Assembly: GCF_900106745.1 (NCBI RefSeq)
Contig: NZ_FNNV01000001.1
Coordinates: forward strand, 310,001-374,000
Length of the DNA stretch: 64,000 nucleotides
Direction of reading: 5' to 3'
From: Paenibacillus sp. CF384
Lineage (GTDB): Bacteria > Bacillota > Bacilli > Paenibacillales > Paenibacillaceae
The notes under the pieces: model-generated
What the model was told of the DNA's origin: nothing
Databases searched by the model: none
What the model saw: only the letters and a program-made list of their open reading frames with translations
Shown here: positions 42,922-51,753 of the stretch, piece after piece
Layout of the letters: every line of letters starts with the position of its first letter
How positions within the stretch are numbered: the stretch's first letter is position 1
Program-made: the position numbers and the translations under genes

Positions 42922-43968
42922 CTACGCCTTGACCTCGAAGAATCCCATCCAGCCCAGCTCTGCAAATTCACTCTGATGAGCGTGGAACATATACTGACCC
43001 GGTTCTGGAAACACCATCTCCAGAATGCCGCGCTGTCCTTGGCACTGCATGATGGTGTCGGTCATAACCGGTCTGGCATCCGGATCTGCGCCTACCTCGT
43101 AGTACTTGAAGAAGTTGGCATGAAGATGGAAAGAGTTAATGAGATCGAATTCGGTTAGATTGCTTAGATAAACGCGGACAAGCTCGCCGGCCTTCACGGG
43201 AATCGGCCAAGCTTGGAATGCGAATGCATAGCCGTTAACGGTATAAATCTCATTCTCTCCGTCCAAGTCCAGATCAAAGCCGTTCATGACCATATTAAGT
43301 TCACGAGCCTTCTTCCTCGGCACCTTCGGATCTACGATGAAATTCCCGTAAAGTCCCTTGTGAATATGTTTGGATAGAGGCGGAATATGACAATGGTACA
43401 CATGCATGCCCGCAGGTTTCGCTTCGAATTCATAAATAAATTCCGTACCTGTCGGAACCGGTTCAATGCCATCCATACGGGTTGGATGAACGCCGTGAAA
43501 ATGGATCGAATGCGGGTGCGAGGAACCGTTCCAGAACTTCACGCGAACGATATCTCCTTCCGTGCAGCGAATCGTAGGTCCCGGAATGGTCCCGTTATAG
43601 GTCCAACCCGGAAACGTGATGCCCTTCGCAATTTCCACAGTTGAATCCGATGCGACCATGCTATATTCGCGCACAGTCTTGCCGTCTGCACGGGTGCTTA
43701 CTTTCCCGTAATCAAACTCTGTCAGCGATTTAATTGCGGCTTGGAGTCCGAAGGTTTGATCTTTCCCGGGGTCGTAACCATGTGCCATCGTTTGATGTTT
43801 ATGCTGTTTCAATGCCGAGTGCACCTCATGTTTGGTCATCGCCTTAACCGGTTTCCCTAATAACGAGCCCGGGCTGAACAAGTTACCGCTAATAGCACCT
43901 AGGACACCTGCAGCTCCCCATTTCAACACATCCCGCCTGGAGACAGGGCGTTTAAGATTAAATGCCAT
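42922..43968 (-). CDS. Two-domain multicopper oxidase, Tat-exported
   Basis: A 348-residue cupredoxin protein. The N-terminus SRRDVLKWGAAGVLGAISG is a twin-arginine signal. Copper ligands are visible as IHFHGVHPT (about 155), HVYHCHIPPLSKHIHKG (about 190-206), FHLHANFFKYY (about 280) and MFHAHQSEFAELGW (about 330). The two-domain length fits small laccase or nitrite-reductase-like MCOs rather than three-domain laccases. With the downstream ZIP transporter it probably oxidises a metal ion or phenolic at the cell surface. Strong RBS AGGAGGTGG. Confidence 0.88.
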   Translation of the reverse strand: MAFNLKRPVSRRDVLKWGAAGVLGAISGNLFSPGSLLGKPVKAMTKHEVHSALKQHKHQTMAHGYDPGKDQTFGLQAAIKSLTEFDYGKVSTRADGKTVREYSMVASDSTVEIAKGITFPGWTYNGTIPGPTIRCTEGDIVRVKFWNGSSHPHSIHFHGVHPTRMDGIEPVPTGTEFIYEFEAKPAGMHVYHCHIPPLSKHIHKGLYGNFIVDPKVPRKKARELNMVMNGFDLDLDGENEIYTVNGYAFAFQAWPIPVKAGELVRVYLSNLTEFDLINSFHLHANFFKYYEVGADPDARPVMTDTIMQCQGQRGILEMVFPEPGQYMFHAHQSEFAELGWMGFFEVKA

Positions 43969-44141
43969 GATGCCACCTCCTATTTTGCATAAAGTAAATT
44001 AAGTTTTCCGAGTGCAAAAAAATAATCAAAAAAATATTAATGTGGACAAGGGACAAAATGTTTCCCTAGAGCAAAACTCGAATGACTTAAATATATGCTG
44101 AACGTCTGTATTTGTAAACCACAAATTTCTTCACCACAAAA

Positions 44142-44168
44142 TAAAAAAGTCCGCGATTACGCGGACTT
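44142..44168 (-). terminator. Intrinsic terminator of the DUF4173 gene
   Basis: AAGTCCGCG-ATTA-CGCGGACTT with an upstream A6 run (U tail on the minus strand). The rest of 43969-44240 is AT-rich with no ORF; it also holds the multicopper oxidase promoter region, which I could not fix. Confidence 0.82.
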
Positions 44169-44240
44169 CTCGTCGAATAGCTATGTCTAACAACTTAATT
44201 CATGCCATTAACTAAATAATTAATCTCATTAATAACTTTG

Positions 44241-45803
44241 CTATTCCTCATTTAAAACTCTCGCTACTGACAAATTCCAAGACGGCCAGCCACCACGCTC
44301 AAGAGCTTCATCCTTCAAACTTTGCTTCACGTTATTTATGGCATCAGCCAGCGTTGGTTCTTCTTTCTGGAGCTTGATAAGAGTAGGATAAGCATCTGTC
44401 GAGAGCGACCCTAAATACTCCATATCGATCTTCCCGGTATCCTGAAAACGAATCATGTTCTGCTTGGCGATAATTGCATCGACGTTCACATAATTAATGA
44501 CGATATAGGCCGCTACCGCAAGTCCTATGTAAGCCTTCGCCAATGAGAAATGCTCACTCCATATTCGTATGAAGGATGCGATGAGAATGAGGCCCAGAAA
44601 CAGCATGAAGCCTTGAACGAGTATTCTCGTTTGCGTATAGCCGTAAGCCGACTCATAGAGCGACAGCCTGCTGTACGCCGATACCAGCATCACAACCGTG
44701 CAGCCAACCAGCATGCTGAGGGAGAGCTTGCGTACGCATTCGGCCACGATCCCTTCTCTACGTATGAAATGAAGACCGCTCAGCAGTAAAACCAGATTAA
44801 TGAGCGCAACAACGACTAGTTGTGCGAAGCCCTGCCTCGCATACTCGGCATAGGCAACACCTTCCGGCAGCAAGCCGTTCGCAGCCCCGAACAAATAAGA
44901 GAATTGAATCGCCGCGAAAATTAGATAGACGATGTTGAAGCTGATGAGCAGTGTTCCGGCTGTAAGCGCATCTAGTGAAAGCGGTGTTTGCTGTCTCGAA
45001 GCAGCAGATGCAGCGGAAGAGAATGCGTTAGCGGTGCCGCCTTCGCTGCCATCCCTCCATTGGTCATCGGTTCTGCGGAATAACAATGTCCATAAGTAGC
45101 TGAACGTAAAGACTGAAATGAACACGGCAAGCACCGTTCTTGTAAACAAAGTGCGAATCGAATAGTCGCCGAACATCTCAGGCAAGCGGTTTAACAAATC
45201 CATAAAGATCCGATCTGCCGAAGCCAGCAGCAAAATCACTACAATTAGAAGCGGTGACGCAAGAAGAAGGCCGAGCAAGATTCGGCGAACCTTCCCGCCG
45301 CCTGCTTTTCCCCCACTATTGTGCTGTGGAGAAACACGATTCACCAGCAATCCAAATGGGACGGTAAAGTAGGAAAACGGCTTGATAAGACTCAAGTAAA
45401 GCACATCCTGATAGAAAGCGGTCCTAAACCAAGGTTTCGTGCTGCTCCTTGAGAGCAATACCGTTTGGGCCGCGACAAGTGCCGGTATGACAACGATATT
45501 GAGCATGTGAAATAACTCATTATTAAAGAGCGTGTAGCTGAGCGACAGCAGCGCGACAGGCAAACATAGCAGCCACCCAGACTTCGATTGACCTCGCCAT
45601 TGATCAAACCCGCCGATTCTCCCTTTTATCGCATAGAAGAACAAACCATAGAAAGCACAGGTAAACAGTGCTGCCGATATCCCCAAGCTATTACCAACGA
45701 ATAAATATTGACTAAATACTCCAAATCCTAATGACCAAAGCGCGATTAGCTCATATCTTCTTTGCCATGGTGCTGGATCTCTCAAAGGGCTCACTCCTGA
45801 CAT
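44241..45803 (-). CDS. DUF4173-type multi-pass membrane protein
   Basis: A 520-residue membrane protein with twelve or so hydrophobic segments, matching the layout of DUF4173/DUF4153 proteins: a long N-terminal membrane block, an RRTDDQW cytoplasmic loop, and a soluble C-terminus (GSLSTDAYPTLIKLQKEEPT). Function unknown. ATG 45803 has no clear RBS; TTG 45785 has AGGAG eight bases upstream and may be the real start. It is divergent from an SgrR-like regulator with a perfect inverted repeat between them, suggesting shared control. Confidence 0.72.
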   Translation of the reverse strand: MSGVSPLRDPAPWQRRYELIALWSLGFGVFSQYLFVGNSLGISAALFTCAFYGLFFYAIKGRIGGFDQWRGQSKSGWLLCLPVALLSLSYTLFNNELFHMLNIVVIPALVAAQTVLLSRSSTKPWFRTAFYQDVLYLSLIKPFSYFTVPFGLLVNRVSPQHNSGGKAGGGKVRRILLGLLLASPLLIVVILLLASADRIFMDLLNRLPEMFGDYSIRTLFTRTVLAVFISVFTFSYLWTLLFRRTDDQWRDGSEGGTANAFSSAASAASRQQTPLSLDALTAGTLLISFNIVYLIFAAIQFSYLFGAANGLLPEGVAYAEYARQGFAQLVVVALINLVLLLSGLHFIRREGIVAECVRKLSLSMLVGCTVVMLVSAYSRLSLYESAYGYTQTRILVQGFMLFLGLILIASFIRIWSEHFSLAKAYIGLAVAAYIVINYVNVDAIIAKQNMIRFQDTGKIDMEYLGSLSTDAYPTLIKLQKEEPTLADAINNVKQSLKDEALERGGWPSWNLSVARVLNEE

Positions 45804-45837
45804 GTTGACTGTATTAGCAACGATTGTACTTTTCTCC

Positions 45838-45861
45838 TATTTTATTGTAGCCTATAAAATA
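45838..45861. promoter_or_regulatory. Perfect inverted repeat between divergent genes
   Basis: TATTTTAT, eight bases, ATAAAATA. It lies in the roughly 120-base divergent promoter region of the DUF4173 and SgrR-like genes. Confidence 0.45.
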
Positions 45862-45924
45862 AGAAGAAAAAGTGTAAGATTTGATAAAGAAATTTCATAT
45901 TTTAAGTCGGGAGACGAGCTCACG

Positions 45925-47763
45925 ATGAAAATGAGGCAGCATTACATCGCGCTTCGGGGCGCTCTGCCACAGCTGCAGGAGCATGAACCGTACGAAGTCA
46001 CGACGCTGGAGCTGGCGGCAGCGCTGGATTGCACGCATCGCAATATGGTCCTTCTGCTGCAGCGCATGCAGCGAGAAGGCTGGTTAAGCTGGGAACCCCG
46101 TCGCGGCCGCGGCAATCGCTCCGTCTTGCACTTTCTGGCGAAGAAAGAAGAACTCGTGCTGCAGGAAGCGCAAGAAATCGCACAGAAGCAAGACTTGCAA
46201 ATGGCAATCTCCTATCTGCAAACGATGGACAGCGAGGGCACACGGGGGCTTCGCTCGCAGTTTCAGGATTGGCTCTCGAAACGGTTCGGCTTTCATTCCG
46301 AGGTATTAGGTGAGCGTCGATTGGACATTTTACGATTTCCGCTGCCGCAAACCATCCATTCCTTGGACCCTGCCGCCATCCATTATTCAGGCGAATCGCA
46401 TTTGGTCAACCAGCTCTTCGACGGACTCGTAAGAATGAGCCCCTCAGGCGATACCATTCTTCCGCATCTTGCACATACATGGGATATCGATGCCGCGCGC
46501 ACCAGTTGGACCTTCTACCTGCGTAAAGGAGTCCTCTTCCATCATGGCCGTGAGATGCTGGCAGCCGATGTCGTATTCACTTTCGAGCGATTGAAGGCTC
46601 TTGCACCGCGAGGCTTATATAATTGGGTGTACATGGGGATCGTCTCCATCGAGATGCCGGATGAACGCTCTGTTCGATTCATACTAGAGGAGCGCAATGA
46701 AGCCTTCCTCCCCTTCTTGGCTACTAATCGAGCATCGATCGTTCCAGCTCCGGAAGTACCGCCATCGACGAAGAAGATGACCAGCAGCCCGGACCGGTTC
46801 GCCTACGCGGAAATCGGACTGCATCCGATCGGTACCGGCCCTTTTCGTCTTGTAGATCAGGAGCATGGCGTCATGGTATTGGAAGCCTTCCCTGCATATT
46901 TTCAAGGACGAGGTTTCCTGGATCGTGTAGAGGTATGGACACAACCGCTGCACCAAGAGCTGGACGGACAAGCCGAGCAGCCAGCCTTCCAGGTCATGCA
47001 TAACGTACGCATATCCGAGACCGCAACTGAGCAATGGCAGCAGGTTCGCCAATCCGGAACGACCTGCAAGTTTCTGACCGTTAACGAACTGCGAGAAGGT
47101 CCGCTTGCTAATGCTGCGGTTCGCGAGGCGTTCGATCTGGCCCTGAATCGCGCCGAAATCATTGAACGCCTATCCGGAGATGTCATCGAGCCTGCCGACA
47201 GCTTCTGGACTCCACATTCAACAAGCAGTCCTACCATTAAATCAGCTGCTGCCGACACTGTGGAGCAATGTCTTATGAAAGCTGGCTACAAGGGCGAACC
47301 GATTATTCTTGCGACCATTCCGCAATATGAAGCCGATGCACTTATTGTACAGCAGGTTTGCGCACTTGCCGGCATCACGCTAATGATCAAGTTCATCCCT
47401 GCTGAACAATTCAAAGGCGAAGAACGCTTGCATGCGGATTTACTGCTGTTTGCCATTATGCTGGACGAGCACCGAGAGCTGCGTCTCATCGATTTGTTCA
47501 AGAACATGCAGCTGCACATGCGGCCGGATATGCAAGTCATCCTGGAGCAGCAACTGAACGAGTTGTTGTCCGAGTCCGATGCCAAGCGCAGATCAGATCA
47601 GTTCCGACAAATTGAGCATCAGCTTGCTGCAGCTCACAGCCTCATGTTTCTCTATCGCAAACATCTCAAGACCGCCTTTCACCCTTCCATTCGGGGAATA
47701 TCGTTGGAATCGCTCGGCTGGGTACACTTCCGCGACCTCTGGTTCACCAGACTGCCGGAATAA
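45925..47763 (+). CDS. SgrR-like transcriptional regulator with solute-binding domain
   Basis: About 612 residues. The N-terminal winged helix (YEVTTLELAAALDCTHRNMV then LLLQRMQREGWLSWEPRRGRGN) is the SgrR_N type. Residues about 125-600 form a family 5 extracellular-solute-binding fold (QTIHSLDPAAIHYSGESHLV, LFDGLVRM, HLAHTWDIDAARTSWTFYLR then KGVLFHHGR). Such regulators sense an oligopeptide, sugar phosphate or similar ligand in the cytoplasm. The frame opens at 45802, but ATG 45925 is preceded by CGGGAGA and starts the domain. Its target may be the divergent DUF4173 gene. Confidence 0.85.
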   Translation: MKMRQHYIALRGALPQLQEHEPYEVTTLELAAALDCTHRNMVLLLQRMQREGWLSWEPRRGRGNRSVLHFLAKKEELVLQEAQEIAQKQDLQMAISYLQTMDSEGTRGLRSQFQDWLSKRFGFHSEVLGERRLDILRFPLPQTIHSLDPAAIHYSGESHLVNQLFDGLVRMSPSGDTILPHLAHTWDIDAARTSWTFYLRKGVLFHHGREMLAADVVFTFERLKALAPRGLYNWVYMGIVSIEMPDERSVRFILEERNEAFLPFLATNRASIVPAPEVPPSTKKMTSSPDRFAYAEIGLHPIGTGPFRLVDQEHGVMVLEAFPAYFQGRGFLDRVEVWTQPLHQELDGQAEQPAFQVMHNVRISETATEQWQQVRQSGTTCKFLTVNELREGPLANAAVREAFDLALNRAEIIERLSGDVIEPADSFWTPHSTSSPTIKSAAADTVEQCLMKAGYKGEPIILATIPQYEADALIVQQVCALAGITLMIKFIPAEQFKGEERLHADLLLFAIMLDEHRELRLIDLFKNMQLHMRPDMQVILEQQLNELLSESDAKRRSDQFRQIEHQLAAAHSLMFLYRKHLKTAFHPSIRGISLESLGWVHFRDLWFTRLPE

Positions 47764-47783
47764 GCAGCCCATCCGATCAGCAG

Positions 47784-47829
47784 AAAAGCCGCTCGGAGCA
47801 GCCAATAATGACTGCTCCGAGCGGCTTTT
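47784..47829. terminator. Bidirectional terminator between SgrR-like and ABC-F genes
   Basis: AAAAGCCGCTCGGAGCAG pairs with CTGCTCCGAGCGGCTTTT, an eighteen-pair stem symmetrical for both convergent genes. Confidence 0.92.
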
Positions 47830-47854
47830 CACTTCTCTATTCATGCAACTCCGA

Positions 47855-49411
47855 TTAGAATACCTTCGTCGTCCACGATTCACAGTTCCACGTCTCTGTC
47901 ACGACATCGCGGTAAAACTCAGGTTCATGGGAGATTAGCAGAATGCTGCCTTTGTAGGCTCTAAGCGCACGTTTAAGCTCTTCCTTCGCGTCCACGTCCA
48001 AGTGATTCGTAGGCTCATCGAGCACGAGCAGGTTCGTTTCGCGGTTGATCAGCTTGCATAGACGCACTTTCGCCTTCTCGCCGCCGCTCAACACCGCGAT
48101 TTTGCTCTCGATATGCTTCGTAGTCAATCCGCACTTCGCCAGTGCAGCACGAACCTCGAATTGATTCAGGGATGGGAATTCGTTCCAAATTTCATCGATA
48201 CAGGTGTTGTAATTGGCATCCTTCGCCTCCTGCTCGAAGTAACCGATCGACAAGATATCACCACGCTGTACGGTACCTGAGATCGCCGGAATTTCGCCAA
48301 GAATGCTGCGCAGCAGCGTTGTCTTACCGATCCCGTTCGCTCCGACCAGTGCAATCTTCTGACCGCGTTCCATCAGCAGATCAAGCGGTCTGGAGAGCGG
48401 CGCGTCATATCCGATGACGAGATTCTTCGCTTCGAAGATCAGCTTGCTTGAAGCTCTTGCATCCTTGAAGTTGAATTGCGGCTTCGGTTTCTCCTTCGCA
48501 AGCTCAATCACGTCCATCTTGTCCAGCTTCTTCTGTCTGGACATGGCCATATTACGAGTAGCGACACTTGCTTTATTGCGTGCGACGAAATCCTTCAGTT
48601 CCGATATTTCTTGTTGTTGACGCTTAAATGCCGATTCCAGCTGTTGTTTTTTCATTTCATGCACTTGCTGGAAATGGGAGTAGTCGCCGACATAACGGTT
48701 CAGTTCTTGATTCTCCATGTGATAGATCAAGTTGATGACGCTATCTAAGAAAGGAATATCATGGGAGATGAGGATGAAGGCATTCTCATATTCTTGCAGG
48801 TACCGTTTCAGCCACTCGATATGCTGTTCATCGAGATAGTTCGTAGGCTCATCGAGCAGCAAGATATCCGGCTTCTCTAGAAGCAGCTTCGAAAGCAGTA
48901 CTTTCGTACGTTGACCGCCGCTTAGATCGTTTACATCTTTGTCCAGACCGATATCCGTCAGACCAAGTCCGCGTGCCGTTTCCTCGATCTTGGCATCGAT
49001 CATGTAGAAATCCTGATTCGTAAGGGTGTCTTGAATGGTTCCGACATCCTCGAGCATCTGATCCAGCTCTTCGGGAGTGACATCGCCCATTCTTCCGTAC
49101 ATGTCGTTCATCTCTTGTTCCATGTCGAACAAGTATTGGAATGCGCCTTTTAATACGTCACGGATCGTCATGCCTTTGTTCAATACAGCATGCTGGTCGA
49201 GGTAGCCAACGCGCATCCGCTTGGACCATTCGACTTTCCCGTCATCGGGCTGCAATTTGCCTGTAATGATGTTCATGAACGTGGATTTACCTTCGCCGTT
49301 CGCGCCGATAAGTCCGATATGCTCTCCCCTAAGCAAGCGGAAGGATACATCGTTGAAGATCGCACGGTCACCGAAACCGTGACTCAGTCGTTCTACGTTT
49401 AATATACTCAT
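47855..49411 (-). CDS. ABC-F family ATPase (YkpA/YbiT-like)
   Basis: About 518 residues with two ABC domains and no membrane part. Domain 1: IGANGEGKST, DLSGGQRTKVLL, ILLLDEPTNYLD. Linker: AFKRQQQEISELKDFVARNK. Domain 2: GANGIGKTT, VLSGGEKAKVRL, LLVLDEPTNHLD. ABC-F proteins act on the ribosome, rescuing stalled complexes or protecting from antibiotics; the YkpA/YbiT branch is housekeeping. ATG 49411 follows AAAAGGTG; the GTG at 49420 overlaps that site. Monocistronic, ending at the bidirectional terminator 47784. Confidence 0.9.
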   Translation of the reverse strand: MSILNVERLSHGFGDRAIFNDVSFRLLRGEHIGLIGANGEGKSTFMNIITGKLQPDDGKVEWSKRMRVGYLDQHAVLNKGMTIRDVLKGAFQYLFDMEQEMNDMYGRMGDVTPEELDQMLEDVGTIQDTLTNQDFYMIDAKIEETARGLGLTDIGLDKDVNDLSGGQRTKVLLSKLLLEKPDILLLDEPTNYLDEQHIEWLKRYLQEYENAFILISHDIPFLDSVINLIYHMENQELNRYVGDYSHFQQVHEMKKQQLESAFKRQQQEISELKDFVARNKASVATRNMAMSRQKKLDKMDVIELAKEKPKPQFNFKDARASSKLIFEAKNLVIGYDAPLSRPLDLLMERGQKIALVGANGIGKTTLLRSILGEIPAISGTVQRGDILSIGYFEQEAKDANYNTCIDEIWNEFPSLNQFEVRAALAKCGLTTKHIESKIAVLSGGEKAKVRLCKLINRETNLLVLDEPTNHLDVDAKEELKRALRAYKGSILLISHEPEFYRDVVTETWNCESWTTKVF

Positions 49412-49519
49412 GAATGACACCTTTTCTGTTAGACTTTTTCTCGTTATATTATAGCGTTAGACGCCCCACAACTCAATCATTTCACGCATGATTCTTACAA
49501 TATCAAGCTGCCCCCTTTA

Positions 49520-50644
49520 CTATTTGATCTCGCCATGGTCTTTAAGCTCTGATTCAACATGAACGTTCACTTCCGCTTTCGCGAGTGCGCCTCCCCAGTC
49601 ATTTTGTACCTTTTTCCAAGCTTGATATTGAAAAGCCCGAGCATAAAGCCCCAGACCAATAGGATCCAGTTTATTATGTTGGATTTTCTTCACCAGCTTG
49701 TTCATTTCTTGCTCAAGCTGCTTATTAATCATCGCTTCTAGTTCCGGCGTTTTCTTCTCCGCATCGTATCGAAACATCTGTTCCGTTAAATGAATAGGAA
49801 GCTTTAGTCGGATATCAAAACGAAATCGGTTATTCGAGTAGGAAACCTTCACTTTCCGCGATACTTCCGTAACGTAGAAGCTGATGGCTCTTGTCTCGAA
49901 TACGGATTTCTTGTGCGGGATATTAGGCAATATAAGCGTCAACGTTAGATCCGCCAGCTTCTCTTCTTGAAGAATTTGCAACAGTTCATTCTCCATTAGA
50001 TCGAGCGAATCGCGATAAAGTCCTTTCTTGTCAAGCAATGCCGTCCCGGTTACGACAACCTCTTTGGGTGTTTTGTGAATCTCCGAAACATAAGGAGTGA
50101 GTCCTTTCTCAAAGACAAGCCGAACGAATTCAAAAAGTGTCGTCTTTTCTACCAAATTCCTCATGTGTGCGGTATCGATAAGCTTCGCGATATGGAGCGG
50201 GAGCCTGCGCTTATCCTCTGGCGTGAAGAACATAATCTCTTCGACAGGTCCGTCGACTGCAATTAGTCTTGCATTGATTCTCGCTTTCGAATCACGAAAA
50301 AAAACATCGAGGAGATTCATCCATCCTTCGTGCTGAAGAACCTTTTTGCCGATGAGAATATTTTGAAGCTTCCCATTGCTTACGAGCGCAGATACGCGGG
50401 CTTCCAGCTCTCCTCTGGCTTGACGGCTAGTGATTGCTTTCACTTTCGTCGTCTCATTCTTCTTCTTGGCTTCCTTACTGAACACAGGCGAAGAAGAGAA
50501 AATCACCAGGTTATTGTCCTCGTCCAAATCGATGCCCAGCATGAGCACTAAAGTAATATTTTCAAGATCAAGGCGGTCCTTACAGCTTGTTAGTACAAAT
50601 GCCAGCAAGAATAACAGCAGGGTAACGCGATAGAACCGACTCAT
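49520..50644 (-). CDS. Spore germination receptor lipoprotein, Ger(x)C family (second operon)
   Basis: About 374 residues. The signal peptide ends in lipobox VLTSC (Cys about 21), followed by KDRLDLENITLVLMLGIDLD, a conserved GerC N-terminal stretch. The C-terminal helical region has KLVKKIQHNKLDPIGLG, the family motif. ATG 50644 overlaps the gerB stop (ATGA) and has AGGTGG just upstream, so the GTG at 50653 is disregarded. It is the last gene of the second ger operon. Confidence 0.88.
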   Translation of the reverse strand: MSRFYRVTLLLFLLAFVLTSCKDRLDLENITLVLMLGIDLDEDNNLVIFSSSPVFSKEAKKKNETTKVKAITSRQARGELEARVSALVSNGKLQNILIGKKVLQHEGWMNLLDVFFRDSKARINARLIAVDGPVEEIMFFTPEDKRRLPLHIAKLIDTAHMRNLVEKTTLFEFVRLVFEKGLTPYVSEIHKTPKEVVVTGTALLDKKGLYRDSLDLMENELLQILQEEKLADLTLTLILPNIPHKKSVFETRAISFYVTEVSRKVKVSYSNNRFRFDIRLKLPIHLTEQMFRYDAEKKTPELEAMINKQLEQEMNKLVKKIQHNKLDPIGLGLYARAFQYQAWKKVQNDWGGALAKAEVNVHVESELKDHGEIK

Positions 50645-51753
50645 TTGTTCCACCTAGGGAAGCTTGTCATGATGGACAATATCCCCCACAAACAGAGCGG
50701 GAAGAAAAACGCCATCACGATACCAAAATAAGTGAAATATTGGATCGCCGTCGTACTTGCATTCCACCCCGGTTCCCAGATATACGTAATCAATACCATC
50801 TCGGCAAGCAGAACCACGATATGTTTGCTTACGCTGCCGATATGAAACAGCTTCTTCGAACAATACACCGTCATATACAGCGCGGGTATCCATGTTTTGG
50901 AGATAACCAGCAAGTAACAAGTCAACATGACGATATCGAATCGTTCCAGAAATCGATACTCAATGACTTTAACAACGGTCAGCATCGTATCATTGAAGAA
51001 TTGAATTTCATCCGGACTGTACACAACGAAGCAAAGGATCGTTACGTACAAATAAACAAGTAATGTCATTGTATTGGCGATGATGATACCAAACGTAGCC
51101 TTCTTCTTGTTCTCTAGATGAGGATAGATAAAGAACGCCGCCTCAAATCCCAGAAAAGAGATGACGGTTGTATTCACGGTCCGCAGCACGGGCATCCATC
51201 CCTCTTTGAGAATGGGAAGCAGATTCAGCCAATGTGCCTCGCTGAACAACGTCAAGAGGACGACAGGCATCCATAAGGAGCACAGAATCACAACCTCCCC
51301 ATATCGGGCAATGATGCGAACGCCGCCTTTCACAATCATATAAGCAGGGACAACAAAGAGCAGCATCAGCACATAATCCTGCGATTGCTGCATGATCCAG
51401 CTGCGAATAAGCAGCACCATGCGATCTAGAATCAAATAGGCAAACAAGCACATGTAGATGCCAAATACGAGCGACATCAGATGCCCGAAGAATTTACCAA
51501 AGAAATGCGAGATCAGATCGATGATCGTCCCATTCGGATGTTTCTGCATGATTTGAATGATGATGATACTCGCAATCACCGATATGCCATACCCAATTAA
51601 TAAGGCGATCCAGCCATCAGTTCCAGCGGTCTTGGCTAAATCGCGAGGCATCGAGATGACGCCTACACCAAGCTGCATACTGTGGATGATGATGATAAAT
51701 TGCAGCAGCGTTATGGAGTTCGTTTTGTTCGTTTTCAAACTAAATCCCGTCAT
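50641..51753 (-). CDS. Spore germination receptor permease subunit, GerB family (second operon)
   Basis: A 370-residue membrane protein with ten hydrophobic segments. The N-terminus ITLLQFIIIIHSMQLGVGVI then SMPRDLAKTAGTDGW is the classic GerAB/YndE pattern, and LGFEAAFFIYPHLENKKKA is the conserved mid-section. Start overlaps the gerA stop by four bases. It forms the germinant-binding membrane subunit with the adjacent GerA and GerC. Confidence 0.9.
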   Translation of the reverse strand: MTGFSLKTNKTNSITLLQFIIIIHSMQLGVGVISMPRDLAKTAGTDGWIALLIGYGISVIASIIIIQIMQKHPNGTIIDLISHFFGKFFGHLMSLVFGIYMCLFAYLILDRMVLLIRSWIMQQSQDYVLMLLFVVPAYMIVKGGVRIIARYGEVVILCSLWMPVVLLTLFSEAHWLNLLPILKEGWMPVLRTVNTTVISFLGFEAAFFIYPHLENKKKATFGIIIANTMTLLVYLYVTILCFVVYSPDEIQFFNDTMLTVVKVIEYRFLERFDIVMLTCYLLVISKTWIPALYMTVYCSKKLFHIGSVSKHIVVLLAEMVLITYIWEPGWNASTTAIQYFTYFGIVMAFFFPLCLWGILSIMTSFPRWNK

